The translations under genes were made by a program, and so were the position numbers. Below are positions 46,542-55,038 of a stretch of DNA of 58,119 nucleotides, piece after piece; the first letter of the stretch is position 1; every line of letters starts with the position of its first letter. The stretch comes from Planctomycetota bacterium. GTDB taxonomy: Bacteria; Planctomycetota; Phycisphaerae; UBA1845. The DNA lies in the NCBI GenBank assembly GCA_016200265.1, contig JACQFE010000064.1:1-58119 (forward strand). The letters run 5' to 3'. Below the pieces are notes generated by a model. That model did not search any database, had not been told where the DNA came from, and saw only the letters and a list, made by a program, of their open reading frames with translations.

Positions 46542-47717
46542 TCAGTGGGTCCGTAGCATCGACACGCCCAATCGCGACGCACGTAGTCCCGCGCGAATCC
46601 ATCGATGCAGATGGGCAATGCCTTTCCAGCCAACGTGACGAAATCGGTAGGTTTCCGCCAGGTGTGCGTGATCCGGGGCAAGCAGGGCCTTTAGATACGC
46701 AAGCCGGAAACCGATTCCCGGTGTGCACACAAAGTTGCAGAGAATATGCCCCAACGGAGACTCAGCATCGCATGGGGCCTGTCGAAGCACCCATCGATCT
46801 CGCCAGCGACCGGCCTCAGATTTCAACTCCCGCATCGCGCGTTCCGGCATTGTCGTCGCGAGCACCTGGCTGCATCGATCCAGCGCCTTATACACCGCGC
46901 AAGATAGCTGCCATTCGCGGCATCGCTGCACCAGAATGTTCCAATCCAATTCAGATTCGGAATCGGCGACCCATTGATTAATGTCGTACAACCACAGAAT
47001 TCTCTCGCCGCCGTGGAACGAGGCATGGGCGGCCAGGTGAATCAACATCATTTCCGAATTCGGAACCATCGCCGACGCGTCGCCGACCTTGATCGTCCTC
47101 GCATCCTCCCAGATCCCCTCGTCCGGCATGGTTCGCGAAACGCGAAGCGGTCGCAGCGGTCGGGCGTGAAGATCAATCCGCACCGGCCTTGCGCCGGGAA
47201 TGATCCACTCCTGTTCATAATGAAATTGCGGGAAAAAACCCTCATTGAGCAATGGACGGCCGACCTTCGCTCCAAAATTCGTCAGCACCGACGCCGCAGC
47301 ATCACAATCGCTCGGTCGAATCAAGAGGTCCACGTCGCTGATGGGTCGAAGTCCAGGATTGTCATAAATCGTTCGCAGCAGTGCAATTCCTTTGAGCAAC
47401 ATGACGGGAACGCCCGCGCGATGGAACTCCGCAACCAGTTGTTCGGTGACGTGCAGTGCGTGCAGATTGGCGGCCGCGACCTGCGACGCGGCCGCGCAGA
47501 GTTGTTCGTGAAAAGAGTCCGGTACCGCGTGTCCTAGTTCCCGCAAACGCCGAGCAAGAATCCCGCAAAGTCCTTCATGGATTGCAAATTGAATCAGGTC
47601 GGACCATGCCACTGCAGAATCTTTCGCGGAATGGTCTTCACCGCACAACATGGCCAGCGCCAGGCGGCGAGCGGAAGTTGTGTCGCGCATCCCCATCGGT
47701 TCATGCACTCCGGGCAT
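46542..47717 (-). CDS. Nucleotidyltransferase-fold family protein
   Basis: 391 aa. Residues ~100-150 hold LLKGIALLRTIYDNPGLRPISDVDLLIR, the pattern of the uncharacterised nucleotidyltransferase family PF14907 with the DVDLL acidic motif. Catalytic Asp residues are present. C-terminal part is helical and unknown. Such proteins often accompany polysaccharide synthesis genes elsewhere; no such genes are next to it here. The start of choice is the first ATG; Met8 and Met10 are alternatives. Confidence 0.75.
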   Translation of the reverse strand: MPGVHEPMGMRDTTSARRLALAMLCGEDHSAKDSAVAWSDLIQFAIHEGLCGILARRLRELGHAVPDSFHEQLCAAASQVAAANLHALHVTEQLVAEFHRAGVPVMLLKGIALLRTIYDNPGLRPISDVDLLIRPSDCDAAASVLTNFGAKVGRPLLNEGFFPQFHYEQEWIIPGARPVRIDLHARPLRPLRVSRTMPDEGIWEDARTIKVGDASAMVPNSEMMLIHLAAHASFHGGERILWLYDINQWVADSESELDWNILVQRCREWQLSCAVYKALDRCSQVLATTMPERAMRELKSEAGRWRDRWVLRQAPCDAESPLGHILCNFVCTPGIGFRLAYLKALLAPDHAHLAETYRFRHVGWKGIAHLHRWIRAGLRASRLGVSMLRTH

Positions 47718-47815
47718 GGTTGGTCATCTTATTTGCCTGATAGCGGCCGATAACGTGCTTGTTTATCGGATGAACCGAGAGCGCGGTGAAATGTGCGGAG
47801 AAACGCTGGTGAAGA

Positions 47816-48208
47816 CTATCGTTTTCGATGGTCCGTCGCTGACGGCTGCGCCACAGACTTACGGGAACGAATCGCTGAGGAATCCAACGGCAGGCCTGTC
47901 GCGGGATCGACCTCGGGTGGGTTTTCGCGAAGCTTTTGTTTCAAAATCCGACCCACTTTGAATTTGACCGCGCGCTTTGGCGGAACATGGACCTTGTCGA
48001 GCGTCTTTGGATTTTGCGCCTCACGCGGCGCACGAACCTTACTCTCAAACACACCAAAATCGCGAAATTCGAGCCGATTTCCATGGGCGAGTTCTTCGAT
48101 GATGGCATCCAGGAAAAGCTGAACGATCCGCTTGACCACAATCCGCTTGGCATCTTCATGTTCCGAGATTCGGTCGATGAGTTCCTTCTTCGTGATCGTT
48201 GCCATCAT
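47816..48208 (-). CDS. HU-family DNA-binding protein with basic tail
   Basis: About 130 aa from the ATG pair 48203-48208, with AGGA seven bases upstream; the longer upstream reading is basic and not family-like. The HU/IHF core is ~1-90 (TITKKELIDRISE..., LEFRDFGVFESKVR). The C-terminal ~40 residues are an extra tail rich in Pro, Ser, Arg and Lys. HU proteins bend and compact DNA. The tail is unlike E. coli HU and may change DNA or protein contacts. Confidence 0.85.
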   Translation of the reverse strand: MMATITKKELIDRISEHEDAKRIVVKRIVQLFLDAIIEELAHGNRLEFRDFGVFESKVRAPREAQNPKTLDKVHVPPKRAVKFKVGRILKQKLRENPPEVDPATGLPLDSSAIRSRKSVAQPSATDHRKR

Positions 48209-48525
48209 CGCAATCCTGAAAATGAATTTCGTATCAAATCGTTCAGATTGGAGCGCGGTTGTTCCGAAAATTCGGCGCCGCCGACATCGGCACCAGTTCA
48301 AAATACCCGCCAGCGCTGCAAACGCAGAATTCTCGCTGGTTTCGAGCGAAACCGGCAGTCTACCAGAATCGAAAATTCACAGCAAGTGCCAAAATAGCGA
48401 TAACCCACTATCCGGCCAGCGCTTACGCGCCGTAATGCGGGGCCACGGAATTGTCAAGCAGGTTTGGACGAAACTCATTGGGACATCCGGGGGTTACCCA
48501 ATTGCCCAAATTTCGCAGGATCGAG
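48209..48525. other. Gene-free stretch with a hairpin
   Basis: No coding region can be supported. The only clear structure is GGTTTC-GAGC-GAAACC at 48338-48353, a six-base-pair stem and tetraloop, between the HU start and the lipoprotein stop. It contains the promoter region of the HU gene, which I cannot place. Confidence 0.4.
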
Positions 48526-48891
48526 TTAACGCCGGGCAAAACCCGTGCGAAACGAGTTGAATTGGCGGTTGTAATTGTTGTCGTAGAATCCTGAAGGACT
48601 CTGATTATCGTGGATAACCTCCTGGTAACCCACGACTTCAATTGGCAGCTCAGACGCCACTGTATAAGGCCAGTCCGACCGACCCGGCTCATACACCGCC
48701 AGACCCACCCAGTCCGGATTGAAGATGAGGTCGCGCCCCTCCGTCATTGCAATTTCCGGTGTCACCCAGTGTGCTTCGTGGCAACACCTTCGATGATGTG
48801 GGCATGCACACCCGATCACCAGGGCTAATCCGAGTCCCAATATCGTGGCTCCAAGGCGACTCAACATCCGAAGACTTGATTTTGCGTGCAT
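48526..48891 (-). CDS. Small lipoprotein of unknown function
   Basis: 121 aa from ATG 48891, with a GGGGG ribosome site just upstream. The lipobox is at ALVIGC, so the product is anchored in a membrane; the following CACPHHRRCCH is Cys/His-rich and could bind metal. The middle WVTPEIAMTEGRDLIFNPDWVGLAVYEPG and the Asn/Phe-rich end are not recognised. Monocistronic. Confidence 0.6.
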   Translation of the reverse strand: MHAKSSLRMLSRLGATILGLGLALVIGCACPHHRRCCHEAHWVTPEIAMTEGRDLIFNPDWVGLAVYEPGRSDWPYTVASELPIEVVGYQEVIHDNQSPSGFYDNNYNRQFNSFRTGFARR

Positions 48892-49086
48892 GTTCCCCCT
48901 CAAGTCGCTCGGAGTTGCAATTTGCGTGCCACGACCACCGGTCGTTCTCCTCGTCCGAGAGAACCAGAGAGGTCACGGTGCAATGCGGATTCGAGATTGC
49001 ACATACCGATTCTAGGCAGGCTCGGTAATATATGTCGCTTGTGACAGCGGCGCGTCGATTGGATGTCGTCGCGTTTACGCTGAAAC

Positions 49087-49121
49087 CCCTCTCCCTTTTA
49101 GGGAGAGGGCAGGGTGAGGGT
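49087..49121. repeat. Palindromic repeat CCCTCTCCC/GGGAGAGGG
   Basis: A nine-base-pair stem (CCCTCTCCC, loop TTTTA, GGGAGAGGG) is followed by CAGGGTGAGGGT. This word combination is a dispersed palindrome in many genomes. It lies just upstream of rmuC; translating it as part of rmuC would add a spurious LLGRGQGEG peptide, supporting the downstream start. Confidence 0.7.
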
Positions 49122-49157
49122 AAAGACTCTGGGAGCAAAGCCAAATCGCGAGCTTCG

Positions 49158-50501
49158 ATGGCCGGTTGGGTGTACGTCATTGCCGGAATGGTCGCTGGGG
49201 CGCTACTGGGATTCGCCGTGTTCGTCGTTCTGCGCCGACATTCCCAGAGCATTGCGAAGTCCCTTTTGGACGAGACCGAGCAAGCGCGGGCCGCGGAACT
49301 CGCATCGCTCAACGAGCAAATCAAGACCGTTTTCGCGGCCCTTTCGCGAGAGGCCTTGTCTGCCAACGCCGACGACTTTCTCAAGCTGGCCGCGACCAAA
49401 TTCGAGCAGCAGACGGCCGGCGCGGAACAATCCCTCGACGGAAAGAAAGCCCTCATCGACGCCAAAGTCGAAGAGATGAGCACGAAGCTGGCCACCCTGA
49501 CCACGCTCATCGACACGATGGAGAAAGATCGCGCCCATGCCGCCGGCTCGCTTCAGGGCCAGCTCGAAAAGGCCACACAGGAAACCAAGCGACTTCACGA
49601 AACGACAGCCCAGCTTCGCGACGCTCTCGCCAATCCGCAGCGCCGCGGCCAATGGGGCGAACGAATGGCCGAAGACGTACTGCGCCTCGCGGGACTCACC
49701 GAGGGCATCAGCTATTTCAAGCAGCAAGTGCTCGAAGATGGCGGCAAGCCGGATTTCACGTTTCCTCTGCCGGGTCATCAGTGCGTCCACATGGACGTGA
49801 AATTTCCGCTGGCGAACTATCTGAAAGTGCTCGACGCCGCCGATGACAACGCCCGTGCCACATATACGGCACAGTTTTTGGGCGACGTGCGCCGACGCAT
49901 CAAGGAAGTCACCAGCCGCACCTACATCGACCCCGCCGGCGGAACCGTCGAATGCGTCCTCGTCTTCATCCCCAACGAGCAGGTTTACGGCTTCATCCAC
50001 GAGCACGATCCCTCGTTGCTCGACGACGCGCTTCAAAACAAAGTCGTTCTCTGCTCGCCGTTTTCGCTTTACGCGATCCTCACTGTGATTCGTCAGAGTA
50101 TGGACAACTTCCGCTTCGAGCAGAATTCGCGGCGAATTCTCGAAATTGTGGCCGAGTTCCGCAAGCACTGGACCAGGTACGTCGAGTCGATGGAGAAGAT
50201 GGGCCGCCGCATCGCCGACGCCGACGAAACCTACCGCGAACTCGCCAGTACGCGCACGCGACAACTCGACCGCCAGCTCGACAAGATCGACGACATGATC
50301 CAGGCCCGCAGTGCCACTTCGGCGACACTCCCCTGCGAACGAGTCAACGAATCCGCAGATTTCGCAGATGGCCGCGTTCTCGAAAAAGTCGAAACGTCAA
50401 AAAATCGAAATGTCGAAACAGGAAATGCGAAAGTCGGCGCGGAAGGCGGAATAGTCGAAACGGGGAGCGCAAACATCCTCTTTGCGCCTGAGTCTTCGTA
50501 G
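49158..50501 (+). CDS. rmuC: DNA recombination protein RmuC
   Basis: 447 aa from ATG 49158; the in-frame reading upstream passes through a palindromic repeat and is rejected. N-terminal membrane helix (WVYVIAGMVAGALLGFAVFVV), long coiled coil (~25-180), then the RmuC domain with RGQWGERMAEDVLRLAGL, PDFTFPLPGH, VHMDVKFPLANY, and CVLVFIPNEQVY. Family members limit inversions between repeats. The last ~50 residues are a low-complexity tail that shares words with the noncoding region downstream and may not be an original part of the gene. Confidence 0.88.
   Translation: MAGWVYVIAGMVAGALLGFAVFVVLRRHSQSIAKSLLDETEQARAAELASLNEQIKTVFAALSREALSANADDFLKLAATKFEQQTAGAEQSLDGKKALIDAKVEEMSTKLATLTTLIDTMEKDRAHAAGSLQGQLEKATQETKRLHETTAQLRDALANPQRRGQWGERMAEDVLRLAGLTEGISYFKQQVLEDGGKPDFTFPLPGHQCVHMDVKFPLANYLKVLDAADDNARATYTAQFLGDVRRRIKEVTSRTYIDPAGGTVECVLVFIPNEQVYGFIHEHDPSLLDDALQNKVVLCSPFSLYAILTVIRQSMDNFRFEQNSRRILEIVAEFRKHWTRYVESMEKMGRRIADADETYRELASTRTRQLDRQLDKIDDMIQARSATSATLPCERVNESADFADGRVLEKVETSKNRNVETGNAKVGAEGGIVETGSANILFAPESS
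50467..50487. repeat. Hairpin, first copy, within the rmuC 3' end
   Basis: GCGCAAAC-ATCCT-CTTTGCGC, a stem with one mismatch. The same stem, perfect, is at 50781-50801. Both are preceded by ATCCGCAGATTTCGCAGA (50351-50368 and 50731-50748). Confidence 0.65.
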
Positions 50502-51168
50502 GGGTGGGTTCCACCCACCGCCAGTTTTGCGACACTTGAAAATGTTCATCCGGCATCGCCGAACGCCCGTAAAGCGAAACTTTCAGATGGGTTCGTTTGG
50601 AAAGTATGATTTTCACAAATGTCACGGTGTGGCACTCGGTTGAATGACGAATTGCGAGGAACGAACAGCGAACTTTAATGCGGAAAGACAAGATCGAAGA
50701 GCGAATGGCGAAGATCGAAAGGGCAAACATATCCGCAGATTTCGCAGAGGAACACAGAACCGGAAATGTCGGAATGGAGAGCGCAAAGATTCTCTTTGCG
50801 CCTGATGCATGTAGTTGCGAAATCTTCACTTAGAAAGAACGTTGGGCGTGATCGACGAATTGCGGGAATTGAGCGAACGGATAAAAGCGATAAGGAAAAA
50901 TGATGGTCCCAGGTTGGATACGATTCAACAGAGGCCATCCCGTCCATTCGGTTGTGCGAAAAGCGCACTAATAATTTCGACACTTGGGGCATGACCCCTC
51001 CGCTAATCGATGTTGGGTCTCACATCTAATTCGTAAAGCTCATCGACATTTACTGTACCGTTTCATAGCAAGTGAGACATTTTGTTTCGTTGAATAAGTG
51101 GCGGTTTTCGGCGTTCCTGCGTCCGCACGGGTTGAAGCCCGCGGCTCGATACGATTAGCAATCAATGA
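50502..51168. other. Gene-free stretch with decayed repeats
   Basis: No coding region is supported. It holds the second copy of the rmuC-tail blocks (50731-50748 and 50781-50801), degenerate ACGAATTGCGA-type words near 50645 and 50855, and GGGTTGAAGCCCGCGGCTC near 51129, typical of dispersed repeats. Confidence 0.5.
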
Positions 51169-51702
51169 GACACTACACTAGCGAAATACCCGGTAGACGA
51201 CTTTGCCATCGACTGCGACAACGATGGTATTAGCAATGCCTGCGAGTTAAATTGTGATGGCTGCGATCCGCCTTGCGGTGAAAGCACGGACTGCAACCAA
51301 AACGGCATTCCCGGCGAATGTGAATCACAAATTGATTGCAACTTGAACGGCGTGAAGGATATCTGCGAGGTGTATGCGGGAACGGTTCCGGATTGCAATC
51401 ACAATGGCGTTCCGGATTCCTGCGACATCGCACTTGGCATGGCCTGCGACTGCAACGGCAATGGCGTGCCGGACACGTGCGACATTTGCGCTGGAACGAG
51501 CGCGGACAGCAACGGGAACTGTGTTCCGGACTCCTGCGAGCCGCTGCCCAAGAAAGCGTGTTGCTTGTTCGATGGCCCCGACGTGTGCGTTGTTCTCACG
51601 CACTGCGACTGCAACGCGCGTGGCGGTGCATGGACGAGCACCTCATCATGCCGCTTCGTCAATTGCAATATCTACGGCCCGGAAGGCGGAGGCAATCCGT
51701 GA
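51169..51702 (+). pseudogene. 5'-truncated secreted Cys/Asp-rich repeat protein
   Basis: Open from after a TGA at 51166 to 51702; recognised sequence starts near 51190. The reading has units like CDNDGISNACE, CNQNGIPGECE, CNLNGVKDICE, CNHNGVPDSCD, the planctomycete DCNxNGVPDxCE repeat. The C-terminal part has a CC...CDCNARGGAW GACC-like module. There is no signal peptide or good start; the first ATG (51343) would give 119 aa. Likely the tail of a lost larger gene. Confidence 0.65.
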
Positions 51703-51743
51703 CTCGTATTCGAACGCCCGTGGAAAAGGCAGCGAAAGGGCTA

Positions 51744-52424
51744 TCAGTGCTGATTCAGCGGCGAGGCCTTTCCATTCTTGTATTGCAGCTTGCACGTTGA
51801 GCAAATGCCGTCACTGAATGAGGCCACGGCGCACGTTTCGCATTTTTTCAACAATTCGATGGCGTTGAACAGACGCTGGATCTCGGTCACCGCGCGGTCA
51901 TACTCGGTTCGATCGGTAAAGGCCGTGTTGCCGACCATGCCGCGCCTGCACTTTTCACACCAGCCGAACTTTGCGGCGTTCACGCGGCATGCGGGGCAGT
52001 CGATCAATTCAAGATTGGTGTGTTCGTTGCGGGCGAGCAGATAAGTCAATCGCGATAGATAGGCCTGATTCTTCACGTACCCCATGCGGCACAATTCGCA
52101 GAAGCCGTCCGTTGGAATGGCTTTCTTGCAGCTCTCGCACTTGATGCTCTTGGGATCGAAGTCGTGGCCATGCGCGTCGAGAAGCTCGTAGAGTTCCAGC
52201 GATTCGACGCGAATGCCGGCGATGTATCCGAGCTTGCATTTGCGGCACCAACCATTCGACAACTTGGCCGCTGGGCAAGTGCAATCAATAGAAGTCGGCT
52301 CAGCGGCCAAATCGCCGCAAGCGACGAGACCGCATAGGGAAAAGAGTGGGAGGGTTGCGAAAAGTGCGAATAGGTTGAAAGTTGCGAATTGTGCAAAGCG
52401 CGTGTTGCCGTTTTGCCTCGTCAC
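51744..52424 (-). CDS. Lipoprotein with four double-CxxC units
   Basis: 226 aa from GTG 52424, with AGAAGG six bases upstream; the longer reading runs into the TPR gene. The lipobox is at GLVAC. The mature protein has four repeats of C-x2-C-x8-9-GxC-x2-C followed by a short Y/M segment (IDCTCP, IKCESC, IDCPAC, KKCETC), each separated by a ~25-35-residue spacer. Each unit could bind a zinc ion. Not a named family I know. It lies 3' of the TPR gene, on the same strand. Confidence 0.7.
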   Translation of the reverse strand: MTRQNGNTRFAQFATFNLFALFATLPLFSLCGLVACGDLAAEPTSIDCTCPAAKLSNGWCRKCKLGYIAGIRVESLELYELLDAHGHDFDPKSIKCESCKKAIPTDGFCELCRMGYVKNQAYLSRLTYLLARNEHTNLELIDCPACRVNAAKFGWCEKCRRGMVGNTAFTDRTEYDRAVTEIQRLFNAIELLKKCETCAVASFSDGICSTCKLQYKNGKASPLNQH

Positions 52425-52479
52425 CTCTTTGCCTTCTTGTCCAGTTGCCTTGCCGCCTTCTTGCCTCTTTGTCTTGTAA

Positions 52480-53799
52480 TTATTTTCGCCGAAACATTGC
52501 GGCAAATCGAATTCGCCACAACCCCTTAAGTAAGGAGAGGGCGGGCTGGTGATTCGGCTCGGCCTGGAGAAGCGTCCTGAGTTGGGTTTTCGCAAACCCC
52601 CATCGTCGCAAGCGAACGGCGGCAATGGCCGAATGGAACAAAGCATCGGTCAGCGCCGGATCGAGTTCCACCGCCCGCAAAGCGTGCTCCAGTGATCCCT
52701 CGTATTTCTTCATGTGCAGCAGGCAGATGGATAGCTGGTGGTGCAGGCAGCCGTTGCGATCATCAAGCGCCAAAGCCCTTCGACAGCAATTGGCTGCCTC
52801 CTCCGGTTTTTTCAGTGATAAGAGACACTCCGCAAGCAGGAACATCGCCCGATGGTCATTAGCATCGCGCCGCAGGGCCCGTTCAAGACGCGCCTTCGCA
52901 TCTTCCGGCTTTCCCGATCGAAGAAGCGTTTCGCCGTAGCGAGCATCGAAGTTCGGAAATTCCGTCCGCCCATCGGCCAAAGACAAAGCGACTTCAAACG
53001 ACGTCAACGCCTTCGCCACCCGCTCCTGCTCGAGCTGGATGCACGCCAACTGATAATAGGCCTCCGCGTGCCGCGGTTCGAGCTCGATCACTTGTTCCAG
53101 CTTCGTGACCGCGCCGTCTTTGTCGCCGGATTGCAATGCCAGGTCGGCCAGGTCGAGAAGTAGATCCGTGTTACCCGGATCATTGCGGAGTTCGCGCAAG
53201 AGATATTCACGTGCGGATTGCAAATCGCCTTTGATCCGCATTGCTTCCGCGATGTGGTGGTTGACGCCTACATATTCCGGGTCGAGATCAAGCACCTTCT
53301 GCCAGCAAAAGAGCGCACGATCGGTCAAACTGCGCATCGAAAGCGACTCACCCATGTAGTAGAAGCAATGCGGACAATCTTCATCGATCTCTTGGGCACG
53401 ATAGAACATCTCCTCGGCCTGATCGTGCCGACCGAGCTGCGCATACACAAAGATGCGATGACAATACGCCGGTTCGAAATCGGAATGCTGACGCGCAATG
53501 TTTTCGAAAACGGTCAGGGCGTTGGCATGACGACCTTGTCGAGCGAGTGCGGCGCCGAGTGCCATGGCAACATCGCGATCACCCGGTTCGATTTCCAGGG
53601 ACCGTTCGTAGGCGCCCGTGGCTTCAACCGGCCGGTTCAGTTCCTCAAGAAGAAAGCCGCGTTGGGCGTGCCAAAGGGCGTTCTCCGGATTGATTGCCAC
53701 CGCGGCGTCGAGTTCCGCAAGCGCCTCGGCCCATCGTTGTGATTCCGAAAGCTGTTGAGCTCTCTCTACGCGTTTTTCCGCATCAAGCCAATCGCTCAT
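52480..53799 (-). CDS. TPR protein
   Basis: 439 aa of nearly continuous TPR units (e.g. ALAELDAAVAINPENALWHAQRGFLLEEL; AYERSLEIEPGD; AVELDPALTDALFHSA), no signal peptide, so cytosolic or membrane-attached by partners. Function is not deducible; it may scaffold a complex. The lipoprotein with double-CxxC units begins 55 bases further on, suggesting one transcript. Confidence 0.82.
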   Translation of the reverse strand: MSDWLDAEKRVERAQQLSESQRWAEALAELDAAVAINPENALWHAQRGFLLEELNRPVEATGAYERSLEIEPGDRDVAMALGAALARQGRHANALTVFENIARQHSDFEPAYCHRIFVYAQLGRHDQAEEMFYRAQEIDEDCPHCFYYMGESLSMRSLTDRALFCWQKVLDLDPEYVGVNHHIAEAMRIKGDLQSAREYLLRELRNDPGNTDLLLDLADLALQSGDKDGAVTKLEQVIELEPRHAEAYYQLACIQLEQERVAKALTSFEVALSLADGRTEFPNFDARYGETLLRSGKPEDAKARLERALRRDANDHRAMFLLAECLLSLKKPEEAANCCRRALALDDRNGCLHHQLSICLLHMKKYEGSLEHALRAVELDPALTDALFHSAIAAVRLRRWGFAKTQLRTLLQAEPNHQPALSLLKGLWRIRFAAMFRRK

Positions 53800-54009
53800 T
53801 TCCGAGCCCCCTCGGTTCCTTTCCCTCGTTCATCGGAATTCTATGGATGATATCGGTCGCGGGCAAAGCAACTTGCAAAAAATCGCTGGTTTCAACAGCA
53901 GTTTCCAGTTTGTTGCGGCAGTCTGGGCGGGTAAGCCGCTCCAGGACATTTAGGCCATCCTGGGCTCCGACAAATTTGCATCCGAATCGGCCCGTCGTAT
54001 GATCGCTTC

Positions 54010-54669
54010 GTGCTTTCCAATCGATCAGGTTGCTTCAGCATTCTGGCTCTCGTATCCGCCGTCGCCGTGTGCGGCTGCTCGACATCGAAGCGCCGCCAAG
54101 TCGACGAAACGGAGCCAAGGGAGAATGGTGAATCATCTGTCGCGGATTCAGGCCATCCGGCACCCGCTCAGGAAGCGCCTCCGTCAGGGCGACTGAAATC
54201 GCCGGAATGGGAGGCCATTCAGGATGCCCTTCGCCGCCAACATTATCGGCTGGACCGGGTGGATGAGACGGCCGGCGTCATCACCACCATGCCTGAAGTC
54301 TCCCAACATTGGTTTGAATTCTGGCGCAAAGATGTGGCCACCTTCAGAGATTTCCTCGAAGCCTCGTTCGATCCGCTACGACGATGGATCGAAGTGAGTG
54401 TCACTCGCGATGATGGCGGGAAGTGTCAGACGTTTTACGTGGTTGTTCACAAAGAGCGTCTCTCCGCTCCCGATCGGAAATTCAACAACAGCACGGCGGT
54501 ATACCAGTTTTTTGCCGAGTCCTTGCCTTCCACGACCGGCGCCCAAAAGGTGACCCTGCAAGACAATCGTTGGATCGAACTGGGTCGCGACGGGGCCATG
54601 GAAAACTACCTGGGGCGAAAGCTTGCGGCCCGAACGGGCTTGGGCGTGACGCCGTCCTCGCCGCAATGA
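54010..54669 (+). CDS. Lipoprotein of unknown function
   Basis: 219 aa from GTG. Lipobox AVCGC near residue 22. A Pro/Glu-rich segment is followed by a domain of ~120 residues (AIQDALRRQHYRLDRVDETAGVITTMPE..., then the VSVTRDDGG strand and VVVHKERLS). Looks like an envelope protein with a beta-sheet domain; no catalytic motif and no family name I can support. Monocistronic. Confidence 0.65.
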   Translation: MLSNRSGCFSILALVSAVAVCGCSTSKRRQVDETEPRENGESSVADSGHPAPAQEAPPSGRLKSPEWEAIQDALRRQHYRLDRVDETAGVITTMPEVSQHWFEFWRKDVATFRDFLEASFDPLRRWIEVSVTRDDGGKCQTFYVVVHKERLSAPDRKFNNSTAVYQFFAESLPSTTGAQKVTLQDNRWIELGRDGAMENYLGRKLAARTGLGVTPSSPQ

Positions 54670-54945
54670 TCTCATTTCATCTTTGTTTGCACGCCGGCCC
54701 TTCCCGGTCGGAATTCTGGAATTCGCCTTTAGGCACGGCGCCAGCGTCGGAAGATTCCGCCCGAAATCGTCGGTATGTGAGCGGTCGCGGTCACACAGGC
54801 GGCCCGAATCAAGGAAGAAAAGCTGGTTTTCTACCAAACGGCGGCCCAAGCGCGAGCATCCGGAAAGAAGCCATACCGGTAATGCAAGCCGGAATAGGCC
54901 CGGAATTTTCACGTTTTCCTGGTATGCAGACCACAAATTATTCGC
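54670..54945. other. Gene-free stretch before the DUF1702 promoter
   Basis: I see no supported coding region or clear structure here; the stretch up to 55038 holds only the promoter at 54946-54975. Confidence 0.4.
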
Positions 54946-54975
54946 TTGCAACGGCCGTTACATTCGTGTTATAAT
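54946..54975 (+). promoter_or_regulatory. Near-consensus sigma70 promoter of the DUF1702-ACP pair
   Basis: TTGCAA (54946-54951) and perfect TATAAT (54970-54975), 18 bases apart, followed by an AT-rich start region. The leader to the GTG at 55039 would be about 57 bases. It is the strongest promoter-like sequence I found in the window. Confidence 0.75.
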
Positions 54976-55038
54976 TAAAGATTAACCGCTCGCAGGGCTT
55001 TTGTTCATGGCGGGCGACGCGTCATCTCCCTTGATCGC

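Noticed and set aside
49032..49157. Upstream start for rmuC at 49032
   Set aside because: It would translate a palindromic repeat at 49087-49121 and precede the membrane helix; ATG 49158 gives the normal RmuC N-terminus.
50675..50992. 105-codon minus-strand frame
   Set aside because: It translates degenerate intergenic repeat words and hairpins, with no domain.
54376..54951. 191-codon minus-strand frame
   Set aside because: It overlaps the lipoprotein gene on the other strand and the promoter region; no domain or start signal.
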